Assembly: GCF_020524285.1 (NCBI RefSeq)
Contig: NZ_JAIVKX010000008.1
Location: 124,001 to 188,000 of the forward strand
Direction: 5' to 3'
Length of the DNA: 64,000 bases
DNA from: Alloyangia pacifica
GTDB taxonomy: Bacteria; Pseudomonadota; Alphaproteobacteria; Rhodobacterales; Rhodobacteraceae
Shown here: positions 43,223 to 52,200 of the stretch, one piece after another
Position numbering within the stretch: position 1 is the stretch's first letter
Layout of the letters: each line of letters opens with the position of its first letter
Translations under genes and position numbers: made by a program
The notes under the pieces: generated by a model
The model's input: only the letters and a program-made list of their open reading frames with translations
Told to the model about the DNA's origin: nothing
The model's database searches: none

Positions 43223-44710
43223 ATGATCCCCTTCCAGGCCCCGACCGACGAGATTTTTCACAGCCTGCGGACCTTTGCCGGGGACACCCCCGGCTGGGAC
43301 GCCGAACTGTCGCAGGAGATCACCCAGCACTTCGCCGCCTTCGCCGAAGGCGTCCTTGCACCGCTCAACGGGCCCGGCGACCGGCAGGGCTGCCGGCTCG
43401 AAAATGGTCGGGTACGGATGCCAGAGGGGTTCGGCGCGGCCTATGCCGAACTCGCCGAGAGCGGCTGGCAGGGGCTCACCGCCCCCGAAGACTTCGGCGG
43501 TCAGGCACTCGATCACCTGACCGCGGCGGCGGTGTCGGAGATCTTCACCGGCGCCAACCACTCGCTGCAGATGGTGACCGGGCTGGTGCCCGGCGCCATC
43601 TCGACCCTGCTTGCCCACGGCGCACCGGAGCAGCAAGTCACTTATATTCCGCGCCTGACCTCCGGCGAATGGCTCTCGACCATGTGCCTGACCGAGGCCG
43701 GGGCGGGCTCTGACCTCTCGCGCATCCGCTGCAAGGCCACGCCCGAGGGAGACGGCTGGAAGATCGAGGGCCAGAAGATCTTCATTTCCGGCGGCGATCA
43801 GGACATGTCACTGGGCATCCTGCACCTGGTGCTGGCCCGCACCGGCGCGCCCGAGGACGGGGTGAAGGGGCTGTCCCTGTTCGCTTGCCCGTCGGACATC
43901 GACGGCCTGCGCAACGCCATCACCGTCACCCGCATCGAGGAAAAGCTCGGCCTGCACGCCTCGCCCACCTGCCAGATGGAATTCGACGGCGCGACCGCCG
44001 AGCTGATCGGCACCGAGGGGCGCGGGCTGGCAGCGATGTTCACCATGATGAACCACGCGCGGCTCGACGTGTCGCTGCAGGGCGTTGCCCACGCCAGCCG
44101 CGCCCATGCCATCGCCGCCGCCTATGCCGCCGAGCGCAGGCAGGGCCGCACCCCCGAGGGCGACCCGGCGCTGCTGACCGACCATCCCGACGTGACGCGC
44201 ATGCTGGACGAGCAGCAAGATCTTGCGCGGACCGCCCGCGGCATGTGCCACGTCGCTCTGGCCGAACTGGAAAAGGGCGAGGCCCCTGCCCTGATCGAGT
44301 TCCTCACCCCGCTGTGCAAGATCTACGCCACCGAGGCGGGGCTGCGCGCGGCGGACCTCGGTATCCAGATCCTCGGCGGCTACGGCTACCTCGAGGAATA
44401 CGGCGTCGCGCAGGTCTGGCGTGATGCCCGGATCACCTCGATCTACGAGGGGGCGAACGGCATCCACGCGCTGACCCTGGCAACGCGCGGTCTGAAGCTG
44501 GAGGGCGGCGCGGCGATCGGCCAGTTCGCGGCGCTGGTGACGCGGCTCGGCGGCGCGGACCCCGAGCTGGCGCTGCAATGCGAGGCCTGGCAGGGCCACG
44601 CCCGGACCCTCGCCGAGACCCCGGACGTCCGCGGCGAGGCGCATGGCTTCGCGCAGGAGACCGCGGCGCTGCTGGCGCAGGCGATCCGGCTGCGGCTGGC
44701 GGCGGGCTGA
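43223..44710 (+). CDS. Acyl-CoA dehydrogenase family protein
   Basis: This 495-residue FAD enzyme has LTEAGAGSDLSRIRC, KIFISGGDQDM, LGLHASPTCQMEFDGA and a C-terminal QILGGYGYLEEYGVAQVWRDARITSIYEGANGIHALTLATR, where Glu of IYEGANG is the likely base. It resembles the DmdC-like subgroup but lacks about 90 C-terminal residues typical of it. In this operon it may desaturate an arylpropionyl-CoA (dihydroferuloyl-CoA type) to the cinnamoyl-CoA, letting side-chain-saturated acids enter the pathway. It starts seven bases after the esterase stop. Confidence 0.85.
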   Translation: MIPFQAPTDEIFHSLRTFAGDTPGWDAELSQEITQHFAAFAEGVLAPLNGPGDRQGCRLENGRVRMPEGFGAAYAELAESGWQGLTAPEDFGGQALDHLTAAAVSEIFTGANHSLQMVTGLVPGAISTLLAHGAPEQQVTYIPRLTSGEWLSTMCLTEAGAGSDLSRIRCKATPEGDGWKIEGQKIFISGGDQDMSLGILHLVLARTGAPEDGVKGLSLFACPSDIDGLRNAITVTRIEEKLGLHASPTCQMEFDGATAELIGTEGRGLAAMFTMMNHARLDVSLQGVAHASRAHAIAAAYAAERRQGRTPEGDPALLTDHPDVTRMLDEQQDLARTARGMCHVALAELEKGEAPALIEFLTPLCKIYATEAGLRAADLGIQILGGYGYLEEYGVAQVWRDARITSIYEGANGIHALTLATRGLKLEGGAAIGQFAALVTRLGGADPELALQCEAWQGHARTLAETPDVRGEAHGFAQETAALLAQAIRLRLAAG

Positions 44711-44741
44711 CCCCTCCGGGCCGCGTGCGACTTGGCAGCAG

Positions 44742-44766
44742 GGCGCTCCCGCGATAAGGGAGCGCC
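44742..44766 (+). promoter_or_regulatory. Hairpin between the acyl-CoA dehydrogenase gene and the MYG1 gene
   Basis: GGCGCTCCC (44742-44750) pairs with GGGAGCGCC (44758-44766) around GCGATAA. With no T tract it is either a weak end of the catabolic operon or part of the MYG1 leader. Confidence 0.5.
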
Positions 44767-44787
44767 GAGCAATCCGGAGGCCCGAAG

Positions 44788-45726
44788 ATGCAGATCACCC
44801 ACCTTGTCACCCATTCCGGCGGCTTCCATGCCGACGAGCTGCTGTCCTCGGTGATCCTCACCCGGCTCCACCCCGACGCAGAGATCATCCGCAGCCGCGA
44901 TACGGCGTGGATCACCCCCGGCGCGGGCAAGATCATCTACGACGTCGGTCGTGACTACGACCACGCGCAGGCCATCTACGATCACCACCAGAAGGACGCA
45001 CCGCTGCGCGAGGACGGGCAGCCGCTCAGTTCCTTCGGCCTGATCTGGGCGCACTATGGCCTTGACTACCTGCGCGCCTCCGGTGTGCCCGAGACCGATC
45101 TCGAGGACATCCACGCCAGCTTCGACCGGGGCTTCGTGCTGCCGGTCGACCTGATGGACAATGGCGCGCTCAGCCCCTCCGAGGCCGGGCCGATGCTCTC
45201 GGACCTCACCCTGCCAATGCTGCTGGAAAGCCTGAAGCCGGTCTATGACGACAAGGCGCCGGAGGCCGAGGACATGGCCTTTGCCGATGCGCTGCACATC
45301 GCCCGCGCCTTCGTCGAAGCCTCGATCCGCCGCAAGGCCGCCAAGCGCCGCGCCGAGGCGCAGGTGATGGCGGCAATCGAGAGCGCCGGAGAAAGCCGCG
45401 TTCTGGAGCTGCCGCAGGGCATGCCGTTCCGCTCGGCGGTGGCGGCGGCGGGCGCCGATCACCTGCTCTTCGTGGTGCACCCCCGCGGCGGGGACTGGGC
45501 GCTGACCGGCATCCGCAAGAATGCCGACGGCTTCGAGCTGCGCGCCGATCTGCCCGCCGCCTGGGCCGGTCTGACCGATGCCGCGCTGGAAGAGGCCAGC
45601 GGCGTTGCCGGGGCGAAGTTCTGCCACAACGGACGCTTCATCGCCGTGGCCGGCAGCCACGAGGCGATCCTCGCGATGGCCGATCTGGCGGTGCGCGAGG
45701 CCGAGGCGGTGGCCGGCGCGGCCTGA
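44788..45726 (+). CDS. MYG1 family (UPF0160) DHH-type hydrolase
   Basis: This 312-residue protein has the MYG1 signature THSGGFHADELLSSVIL near the start, VYDHH-type metal motif seen as AIYDHHQKDAPLR, SSFGLIWAHYG and LFVVHPRGGDW. Eukaryotic MYG1 is a 3'-5' RNA exonuclease of the DHH superfamily; bacterial members are uncharacterised but keep the metal ligands. A ribosome site (CCGGAGG) lies just upstream. It is probably unrelated to the catabolic operon before it and converges with the export gene after it. Confidence 0.88.
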   Translation: MQITHLVTHSGGFHADELLSSVILTRLHPDAEIIRSRDTAWITPGAGKIIYDVGRDYDHAQAIYDHHQKDAPLREDGQPLSSFGLIWAHYGLDYLRASGVPETDLEDIHASFDRGFVLPVDLMDNGALSPSEAGPMLSDLTLPMLLESLKPVYDDKAPEAEDMAFADALHIARAFVEASIRRKAAKRRAEAQVMAAIESAGESRVLELPQGMPFRSAVAAAGADHLLFVVHPRGGDWALTGIRKNADGFELRADLPAAWAGLTDAALEEASGVAGAKFCHNGRFIAVAGSHEAILAMADLAVREAEAVAGAA

Positions 45727-45742
45727 GCCGCGCCGAAGTGGC

Positions 45743-46918
45743 CTACTGCATCACCGCCTGGAAGCTGATGTTCAGCACATCCTCCGGCCCGAGCAGCGCC
45801 GTGGGCGCCACCCGCTCGGGCGTGTCGGAGCCGTTGCGGAAGACCTCGTAGACGGTTTCGACGGCCTCGCCCACCTCGGCGGCCGCGGCGGGACTGGCCC
45901 GGCGCAGGAAGTTCAGCGCCATCTGCACCTCGGTGCGCTCCTGGGCGACGCGCTGCTCGGCCTCCAGCTTATCCTGCAGCAGGTTGAGCCGGTACTCGGT
46001 CTGCGCCTCCTGGATGTCGCTCTCGGCGTTGGCGCGGGTCTGCTTGGCGCGCGAGACGAAGGCGGCGACCTCGAGCAGATCGGCATTGTACTCCGACAGG
46101 TCGATCTTCAGCCCCAGCGTCTGCTCCTTCCGCGCGAGGCCGCGGGACTCGAGCTCCTGCATGCTTTCGAGCTGCTCCTGCGTGGCATCGAGCCGCTCGT
46201 TGATCAGCTCGCGGCGCTGATCGAGCATCCCGGCCTCCTCGTCAGCGAGCATGCTGCGCATGCTGGCGCCTTCCATCAGGTCTTCCATCAGCGAGCGGCG
46301 CAGGCCGACAAGCTGCTCCTGCTCCAGATCGAGCTGGACCTCCGGCACCTGCGCCTCGGAGGTCTCGCCGTCGAGCCGTGCCAGCTCGCGCGCCAGGGCG
46401 TCGCGCTCGGACTGTGCAAAGGTCAGCCGGCTCTGCGCCTCGGCGAGGTTGTTGCGGGCGTTCTCGATGTCGCGCTCGCTCCGGAGGTCTTCCTGCACGC
46501 GCTCGATGCCCCCCGCCATGGCCACCGCCTTCATCACGGTCAGCCCGGGGCGGAACTCGTAGGCGCCGGGAGTGTCGACCGCCCCGAGCACGAAGACGTC
46601 GCGGTACTCGAGCATGTCCACCACCACCGACTCGCGGCTGGAGAAGCGCTCGCGCGCCTCGGTCTCGATCCGCTCCTCGACCTCGCGCATGGTCAGCCCG
46701 CCGACCTGGATCTGCCCCAGCAGGTGCATGGCGATCTGCCCGTCGGCACGGACCTGGAAGTTGCCGGACAATTCGGGCTTTCCGTAGACCGAGATGGCCA
46801 GCCGGTCACCGACGTCGACGTGATAGACCGGGGCCTCGGCCTGCGCCGTGCCTCCGGTCAGGGAGAGAGCCAGGGCAAGTGCCGAACAGGCGGCAAACTG
46901 GCGAAGATAAACAACCAT
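45743..46918 (-). CDS. Polysaccharide export protein (Wza/ExoF-like, OPX family)
   Basis: This periplasmic/outer-membrane component for exopolysaccharide export has a signal peptide (MVVYLRQFAACSALALALSLTGGTAQA). A Poly_export domain follows (YHVDVGDRLAISVYGKPELSGNFQVRADGQIAMHLLG, residues about 32-110) and an SLBB-like segment (VFVLGAVDTPGAYEFRPGLTVMKAV). A long Glu/Gln/Arg-rich coiled coil covers residues about 150-325. The coiled coil is typical of ExoF-type proteins of alphaproteobacteria. There is no lipobox Cys after the signal. It is the last gene of the minus-strand polysaccharide locus as read here. Confidence 0.9.
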   Translation of the reverse strand: MVVYLRQFAACSALALALSLTGGTAQAEAPVYHVDVGDRLAISVYGKPELSGNFQVRADGQIAMHLLGQIQVGGLTMREVEERIETEARERFSSRESVVVDMLEYRDVFVLGAVDTPGAYEFRPGLTVMKAVAMAGGIERVQEDLRSERDIENARNNLAEAQSRLTFAQSERDALARELARLDGETSEAQVPEVQLDLEQEQLVGLRRSLMEDLMEGASMRSMLADEEAGMLDQRRELINERLDATQEQLESMQELESRGLARKEQTLGLKIDLSEYNADLLEVAAFVSRAKQTRANAESDIQEAQTEYRLNLLQDKLEAEQRVAQERTEVQMALNFLRRASPAAAAEVGEAVETVYEVFRNGSDTPERVAPTALLGPEDVLNISFQAVMQ

Positions 46919-46930
46919 TCTCAGTACTCC

Positions 46931-48091
46931 TCAATTGGGACTGTCCAGCCGCGGTTCCCCGGGCTGGTGATGCGCGCCGCGGCGCGGTCTGTGCTTGCTG
47001 TCGTAAAGGGCGAAGATGCGCTCGCGCATGACCTCGGCGCTGAAACGCGCTGCGACGGTGCCCCGCGCCGCCGCGCCGAGCCGGGACGCGGCACCGGGAT
47101 CGGCCAGCAATGCCGCCACCGCCTGCGCCATCGCTTCGGAGTCGCGCGCGGGCACGAGGCGACCGCTGAGGCCATCCTCGAGCACGTCTGGAATGCCGCC
47201 CACGGCGGTCGAGGCAATGGCGCATTGCATCGCCATGCCCTCGAGCAGCACCATCGGCAGACCTTCCCAGGCCGAGGAGATCACCAGCACATCGAGCGCC
47301 GCCAGAAGCTCGCGCATCTCGCCGATGGCCCCGGTCAGGATGAGCTTGTCCGGTCCCAGCCCGAGCCCACGTGCCTGGGCCTCGATCTGCGGTGCGAGTG
47401 GCCCCTCGCCGACGACCAGGAACTGCGTTTCGGGCACCCGCTGCGCAAGCGTCGCGGCGCTGCGCAGAAAGTTTTCGTGATCCTTCTGCGGCGTCAGGCT
47501 GCCGATCACCGCGACCACCTTCGCATCGGCGCGCACGCCGTAGCGCGCGAGGTCAAGCGGCTCCGACCGCGCCGGGTCGAAGTGGCGCAGATCGATGCCA
47601 TTGACGATGGTCTGGATGCCGTCGGCGCGGAACCCGCCGGTCCGGGCGACGTGTTCACTGACCCGCTCCGACACGCCGATGCAGGCGTCGGCTCCGGCGG
47701 TGAGCACGCGGTAGACGAGGCTCTTGGCCTTCTTCTCGCGCCATGGATCGGTGTTGTGCAGGGTGATGATGCGCGGCACGCCCGTCAGCCGCGCCGCGGT
47801 CTGACCCACCAGATCACTCTTGATGAGATGGCTGTGGACGACATCCGGCCGCCAGTCGCGGATCAGCTTCATGCAGCGGAAGAGCGCGCGCGGATCGCGC
47901 ACGCCCTTCTTGCTTAGACGGGTCATGCCGACGCCGCGCTCGGCCACCCGAGCCTCGAGCGGGCCGGGTGTGAAATAGGCCACATGTGCCTCGCAGCCGC
48001 GCTCGCGGGCCGCGTCCAGCAGGCCGAGCAGAAGCATCTCGGCGCCGCCGAACTTGAGACTGTCGATCACGTAGAGGATGCGCTTGCTCAC
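46931..48091 (-). CDS. Family 4 glycosyltransferase (exopolysaccharide)
   Basis: This 386-residue GT-B glycosyltransferase has an N-terminal LKFGGAEMLLLGLLDAARERG, an acceptor-side HSHLIKSDLVGQ, a donor-side VIGSLTPQKDHENFLRSAA and the E-x7-E motif in SSAWEGLPMVLLEGMAMQ. It starts at GTG 48091, overlapping the stop of the preceding glycosyltransferase gene by four bases. Sugar specificity is not deducible. Confidence 0.9.
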   Translation of the reverse strand: MSKRILYVIDSLKFGGAEMLLLGLLDAARERGCEAHVAYFTPGPLEARVAERGVGMTRLSKKGVRDPRALFRCMKLIRDWRPDVVHSHLIKSDLVGQTAARLTGVPRIITLHNTDPWREKKAKSLVYRVLTAGADACIGVSERVSEHVARTGGFRADGIQTIVNGIDLRHFDPARSEPLDLARYGVRADAKVVAVIGSLTPQKDHENFLRSAATLAQRVPETQFLVVGEGPLAPQIEAQARGLGLGPDKLILTGAIGEMRELLAALDVLVISSAWEGLPMVLLEGMAMQCAIASTAVGGIPDVLEDGLSGRLVPARDSEAMAQAVAALLADPGAASRLGAAARGTVAARFSAEVMRERIFALYDSKHRPRRGAHHQPGEPRLDSPN

Positions 48092-49257
48092 CAGGCCACC
48101 TCCAGCTCGTCGCGCGGCATGGCCGGCTCGCCGGGGAAATGCGAGGCAATGCGCTGCGCCACCGCGTCCCAGGTGAACTGCGCCGCCCGATCCTTGGCCG
48201 CCGCGCCGAGACGCTGCGCCCGGTCCGGCATGGACAGCGTCCGGAACAGCGCCTCGGACAGCGCCGCGGGGTCGCGCGCTGGAACCACGTGGCCGGTCTC
48301 GTCCTCGACCACGATGGACGCGATGTCACCGACGTCGGTGGAGACCACCGGCAGGCCGAACTGCATGGCTTCGACGAAGACCACCCCGAAGGGCTCGAGC
48401 CGCGAGGGCATGCAGAAGCAGGAGGCTTCGTGGAAATGCTCGGCGACCTCCTCGAGCGGCAGGCGGCCGAGAACCTCGACCCCCTCGACCTCGATCTCGG
48501 GGCTGCAGCCGATGACGGTGAGCGTGACATCCGGCAGGCGCTTGCGCAGCAGCTCGAAGGCCTCGACCAGCTCCGGCCCGCCCTTGCGCTCCCAGTCGAC
48601 CCCGACAAAGAGGATGCGGCGGCGGGCGTAGCGCTCGGGGCTGATCTCGACGGGGCGTTGCGGCAGCACCGAGGCCCCGGCGCCGATGGCCGTGGCCCGT
48701 TCCGATGCGAGCCCGTAGTGCTCGATCAGCATGCGGCGGATCTTCGGCCCGAAGGTGAAGACGTGCTCCGCCTGCGCATAGATCTGCCGCTCGCACGCGA
48801 ACCAGCCGTCGCTCGGCGCCCCAAACTGGCCCTGCAGGCTCGACATGCCCGCCCTCGCGACGTGGTCGGTGTAGACGAAATTGGGGATGCCGGGCAGCGC
48901 GGCGTTGAACAGCGACTGGGTCTGCAGGGTGAAATCATACTCGGCGGGATCGAAGCGGTCGCGCACGCTGCCGCTCGCCGCCCGGTAATAGGCCTGCGAG
49001 CGGGCCAGCCGGTAGCGCAGCATGTCCTTGGAGCTCCAGCTCGACAGGCCGTATTCGCGCTGCACCCCGAGCAGGCAGCGCAGCTGGCCGAGTATGTCCT
49101 CCTTGAACTCCTTCTTCAGGTCGATGACATCGAGGTCGATGTCGGGGCGGACCCTGCGCAGGGCCGCCTCGACCTGGGCATTGATGTGCGAGAAACTCCC
49201 GCGGATCACCATCAATCCCCGCAACCGCGCGGGGCGCACCGCTAAAAAATCCTTCAT
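48088..49257 (-). CDS. Family 4 glycosyltransferase (exopolysaccharide)
   Basis: The roughly 389-residue GT-B enzyme has FVGVDWERKGGPELVEAFELLRKRLPD and the donor-binding CMPSRLEPFGVVFVEAMQFGLPVVSTDVGD motif. The N-terminal half (VIRGSFSHINAQVEAALRRV) is less conserved. The start is taken as ATG 49257, two bases past the stop of the 2060-residue protein gene; earlier in-frame starts (49275, 49302) would overlap that gene. The tight spacing indicates co-transcription with the giant gene. Confidence 0.88.
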   Translation of the reverse strand: MKDFLAVRPARLRGLMVIRGSFSHINAQVEAALRRVRPDIDLDVIDLKKEFKEDILGQLRCLLGVQREYGLSSWSSKDMLRYRLARSQAYYRAASGSVRDRFDPAEYDFTLQTQSLFNAALPGIPNFVYTDHVARAGMSSLQGQFGAPSDGWFACERQIYAQAEHVFTFGPKIRRMLIEHYGLASERATAIGAGASVLPQRPVEISPERYARRRILFVGVDWERKGGPELVEAFELLRKRLPDVTLTVIGCSPEIEVEGVEVLGRLPLEEVAEHFHEASCFCMPSRLEPFGVVFVEAMQFGLPVVSTDVGDIASIVVEDETGHVVPARDPAALSEALFRTLSMPDRAQRLGAAAKDRAAQFTWDAVAQRIASHFPGEPAMPRDELEVAW

Positions 49258-49258
49258 C

Positions 49259-52200
49259 TCACCCAATGATCCCATCCACGTAAATGTATTCGAGATAATC
49301 AATTCTCAGCGGCTCGCCGCCGTCCGAAATGCCGGTGAAGCTCAGGACATCGCCGGCTTCGAGCTCGACACCGAGCGTGCTGTGCTCGGCAAAGGAACTC
49401 TTGTTCACGGTCGCGTCGCCCGCATCGAGGTTCCACACGAAGCTGTCCACGACGAGACCGTTCACCAGGATGTCGAGCTGCGACTGACCGTCGGACTCGT
49501 CAAAATGACCCAAGGTAAGGTTATAGACTCCCGCGGCATCGGCAAAGACGAAGCTCGCGCTCTGCACATCCGGAGTACTGGCCTGGATCAGTTGCCCGCC
49601 AGATGCATGGACGTTGTTGGCAATGATGAAACCTTGGTCGAGAGAGAAACTCTCGGCCTCGACATGCACCAGCTCGCCGGGGTTGGGCGGGGCGCTGCCG
49701 CTGCCGCCATCGCCGGAATTCGAGCCGCCGGACAGCGGCTGAAAATCGAGGTAGTCGATGCGCAGCGGCTCGCCGCCGCCGGACACGCCCGAGAGCTGCA
49801 GCGTATCGCCGACCGCAAGATCGAGCCCCGAGATCGTGTGCTCGGCGAAGGAGCTAGCGTTCACCACCGCATCGCCCGCGTCGAGGTCCCAGACGAAGCT
49901 GTCGACCTCCGTCCCGTTGACCAGCACGGTCAACGTCGACTGGCCATCGGACTCGTCGAAGTAGCCGAGCGTGAGGTCGAAGCTGCCGGCCTCGGTGACG
50001 GTGTAGCTGGCGATCTGGGTGCCCGGGTCGGTCGCCTGGATGAGCTGGTCCCCCGAGGCATGCGGGTTGCCAAAGACCGCAAAGCCCTGCACGAGCGTGA
50101 GGTCCTCCGCCTCGACCCGGAAGGGATCCCCTGCGGGGGTGCCCCCGCCGCCGGTGCCGCCACCGCCCGTATCGCCGCCACCGGTGCCGCCACCTCCCGT
50201 GCCGCTGCCGGATCCGTCTTCGACCGGGGTGAACTCGGCAAAGTCGATGCGCAGCGGCTCGCCGCCGCCCGAAACACCCGAGAGCTGCAGCGTATCGCCG
50301 ACCGCGAGCGCAATGCCCGAGATCATGTGCTCGGCATAGGAGCTGGCGTTCACCGTGGCATCCCCGGCATCGAGATCCCAGGTGAAGCTGTCGACCACCG
50401 TGCCGTTGACCAGCACGTTCAGTGTCGATTGCCCGTCGGATTCGTCGAAATAGCCCAGCAGGATATCGAAGGTGCCGGCGGTGGTGACGCTGTAGCTGGC
50501 GATCTGCGTGCCCGGGTCGGTCGCCTGAATGAGTTGCCCGCCCGAGGCGTGCGGGTTGCTGAAGACCGCGAAGCCCTGCACGAGGGTCATGTCCTCGGCC
50601 TCTACGCGGAAGGGATCGCCGATGGGCGTGCCTCCGCCGCCGGAGCCACCGCCGCTGGAGCTGTCGGGATCATAGCTCAGGTAGATCGGCGCCGAGGTCG
50701 GCCCCACCGGCAGGTTCTCGTTCGACGGGTCGATCAGTGCCGCGACGATGCCGAGCGGAAGCTCGTTCTCCCCGGCAAAGTCGTAGGCGGCCACGCCCGA
50801 CAGATCGAACTGCGACGAGATATCCTGTACGCCACCGGTCAGGGTGACGTCGACGGTCTGGAACTCGACCGCGTTGTTCGCCGCGAAGTCCGAAGCCGCC
50901 AGGGCCGCAAGCTGCGCGTCGAGCTGCGGCGCATAGTCCTGGTCGGCGCTGGTGCCGGTGTAGAAGACGTTGGTGGTGGGCTGGATCATGCCCTTCATCA
51001 GAACGACACGCATGGTCGCCCCCGCGGGCCCGCTGACCAGCATGCTGAAGTCGCTGGCGCTGTAGGTGCCCACGCCGCCCTCGCTCAGCCCGTTGACCAC
51101 GATGCCGGCCTCGGTGCCCGCCACCTGCTGGGAAGAGAGCCCCTTGGCACCGGCCTGGTTGCCCGTGCCCTGCAGGTAGCCGGTGCTTGTGGTGCCGTCG
51201 GCATAGGTGACGGTGAAGCTCGAACCGATCAGCTCGGCCCCCGACACGCCGCCCACGTCCCAGGCGGGATCGGTGCCTGCGTCGAGCGGCGATTTGCGCG
51301 CCCCGGCGATGGAGTTGGGATCCATGTCGACCGAGAAGGTCACCGTCTCGCCCGACTGGAAGCCGCCGGAGCTGCCCTGGTCGAAGGTAAGCACGATGCC
51401 CTCGTAGCCGGCGATGCCGCCGGCGCCCACGTAGGTCTCGTTGTTCGGGTCGCTGGCGTCATTGTTCGGCGCAACCACGCCGGTTCCGCCGGCGCTGTTG
51501 ATGGTCAGCACCTTGGCCACCGTATCCCCGGCAACCCCGAAGGGATCGAAGACCGCATCCTTCAGCACCGCGCCGGTGACGTCGATCTCGACCTTCGTCA
51601 CCACCTTGTTGCCGACGTTGCTGAGCACGAAGGAGCCCGAGTCGTAGTTCGACTTCTGCACGTTGTTCGAGTTGGCGGTGATGGCGAGGGTGACCGCGCC
51701 GTCTCCGGTCGGGCCGCCCGACGAGCTGTCGTTGTCGAGGATGGTGACCGTGGCGCTCTCGTCTCCGATGCTGGCATTGGCGCCGGTCACCGCGGTGATC
51801 ACCACCTCGAAGCTCTCGGTCCCCTCGACCAGCGCGTCATCGAGGATGTTCACCTGCACGCTGGCATCCGCCGAGCCGCCGGCGATCTGCCGGGTGCCGC
51901 TGTAGATGCCGGTCGCCGTATTGAGGGTCGCGCCCTCGACCGTGTAGTCGCTGACCGCCGTGGCCGAGACCGGGCGCACCTCGAACTGCACCAGCACGGT
52001 GCTGTCGCTCGGCACGTAGTTGCTGGCCGAGATCGCCACGGTCACCGAGCCGTCGCCCTCGCCCGCCACCGCGTCGCCGACGGAGATCGCCGGGCCTTGC
52101 TCGACGCTGTCGATGGCGAGGATCTCGATGGCGTTGATCAGCGGGTTCTCGAACACCGTCGCGAAGTCGATGTCGGCGATGCCGTCGTTGATCTGGCCGG

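Noticed and set aside
50140-50212. A short GC-rich repeat array considered as a CRISPR or minisatellite
   Set aside because: It stays in frame and encodes a Gly/Thr linker inside the giant protein; there are no regular spacers.
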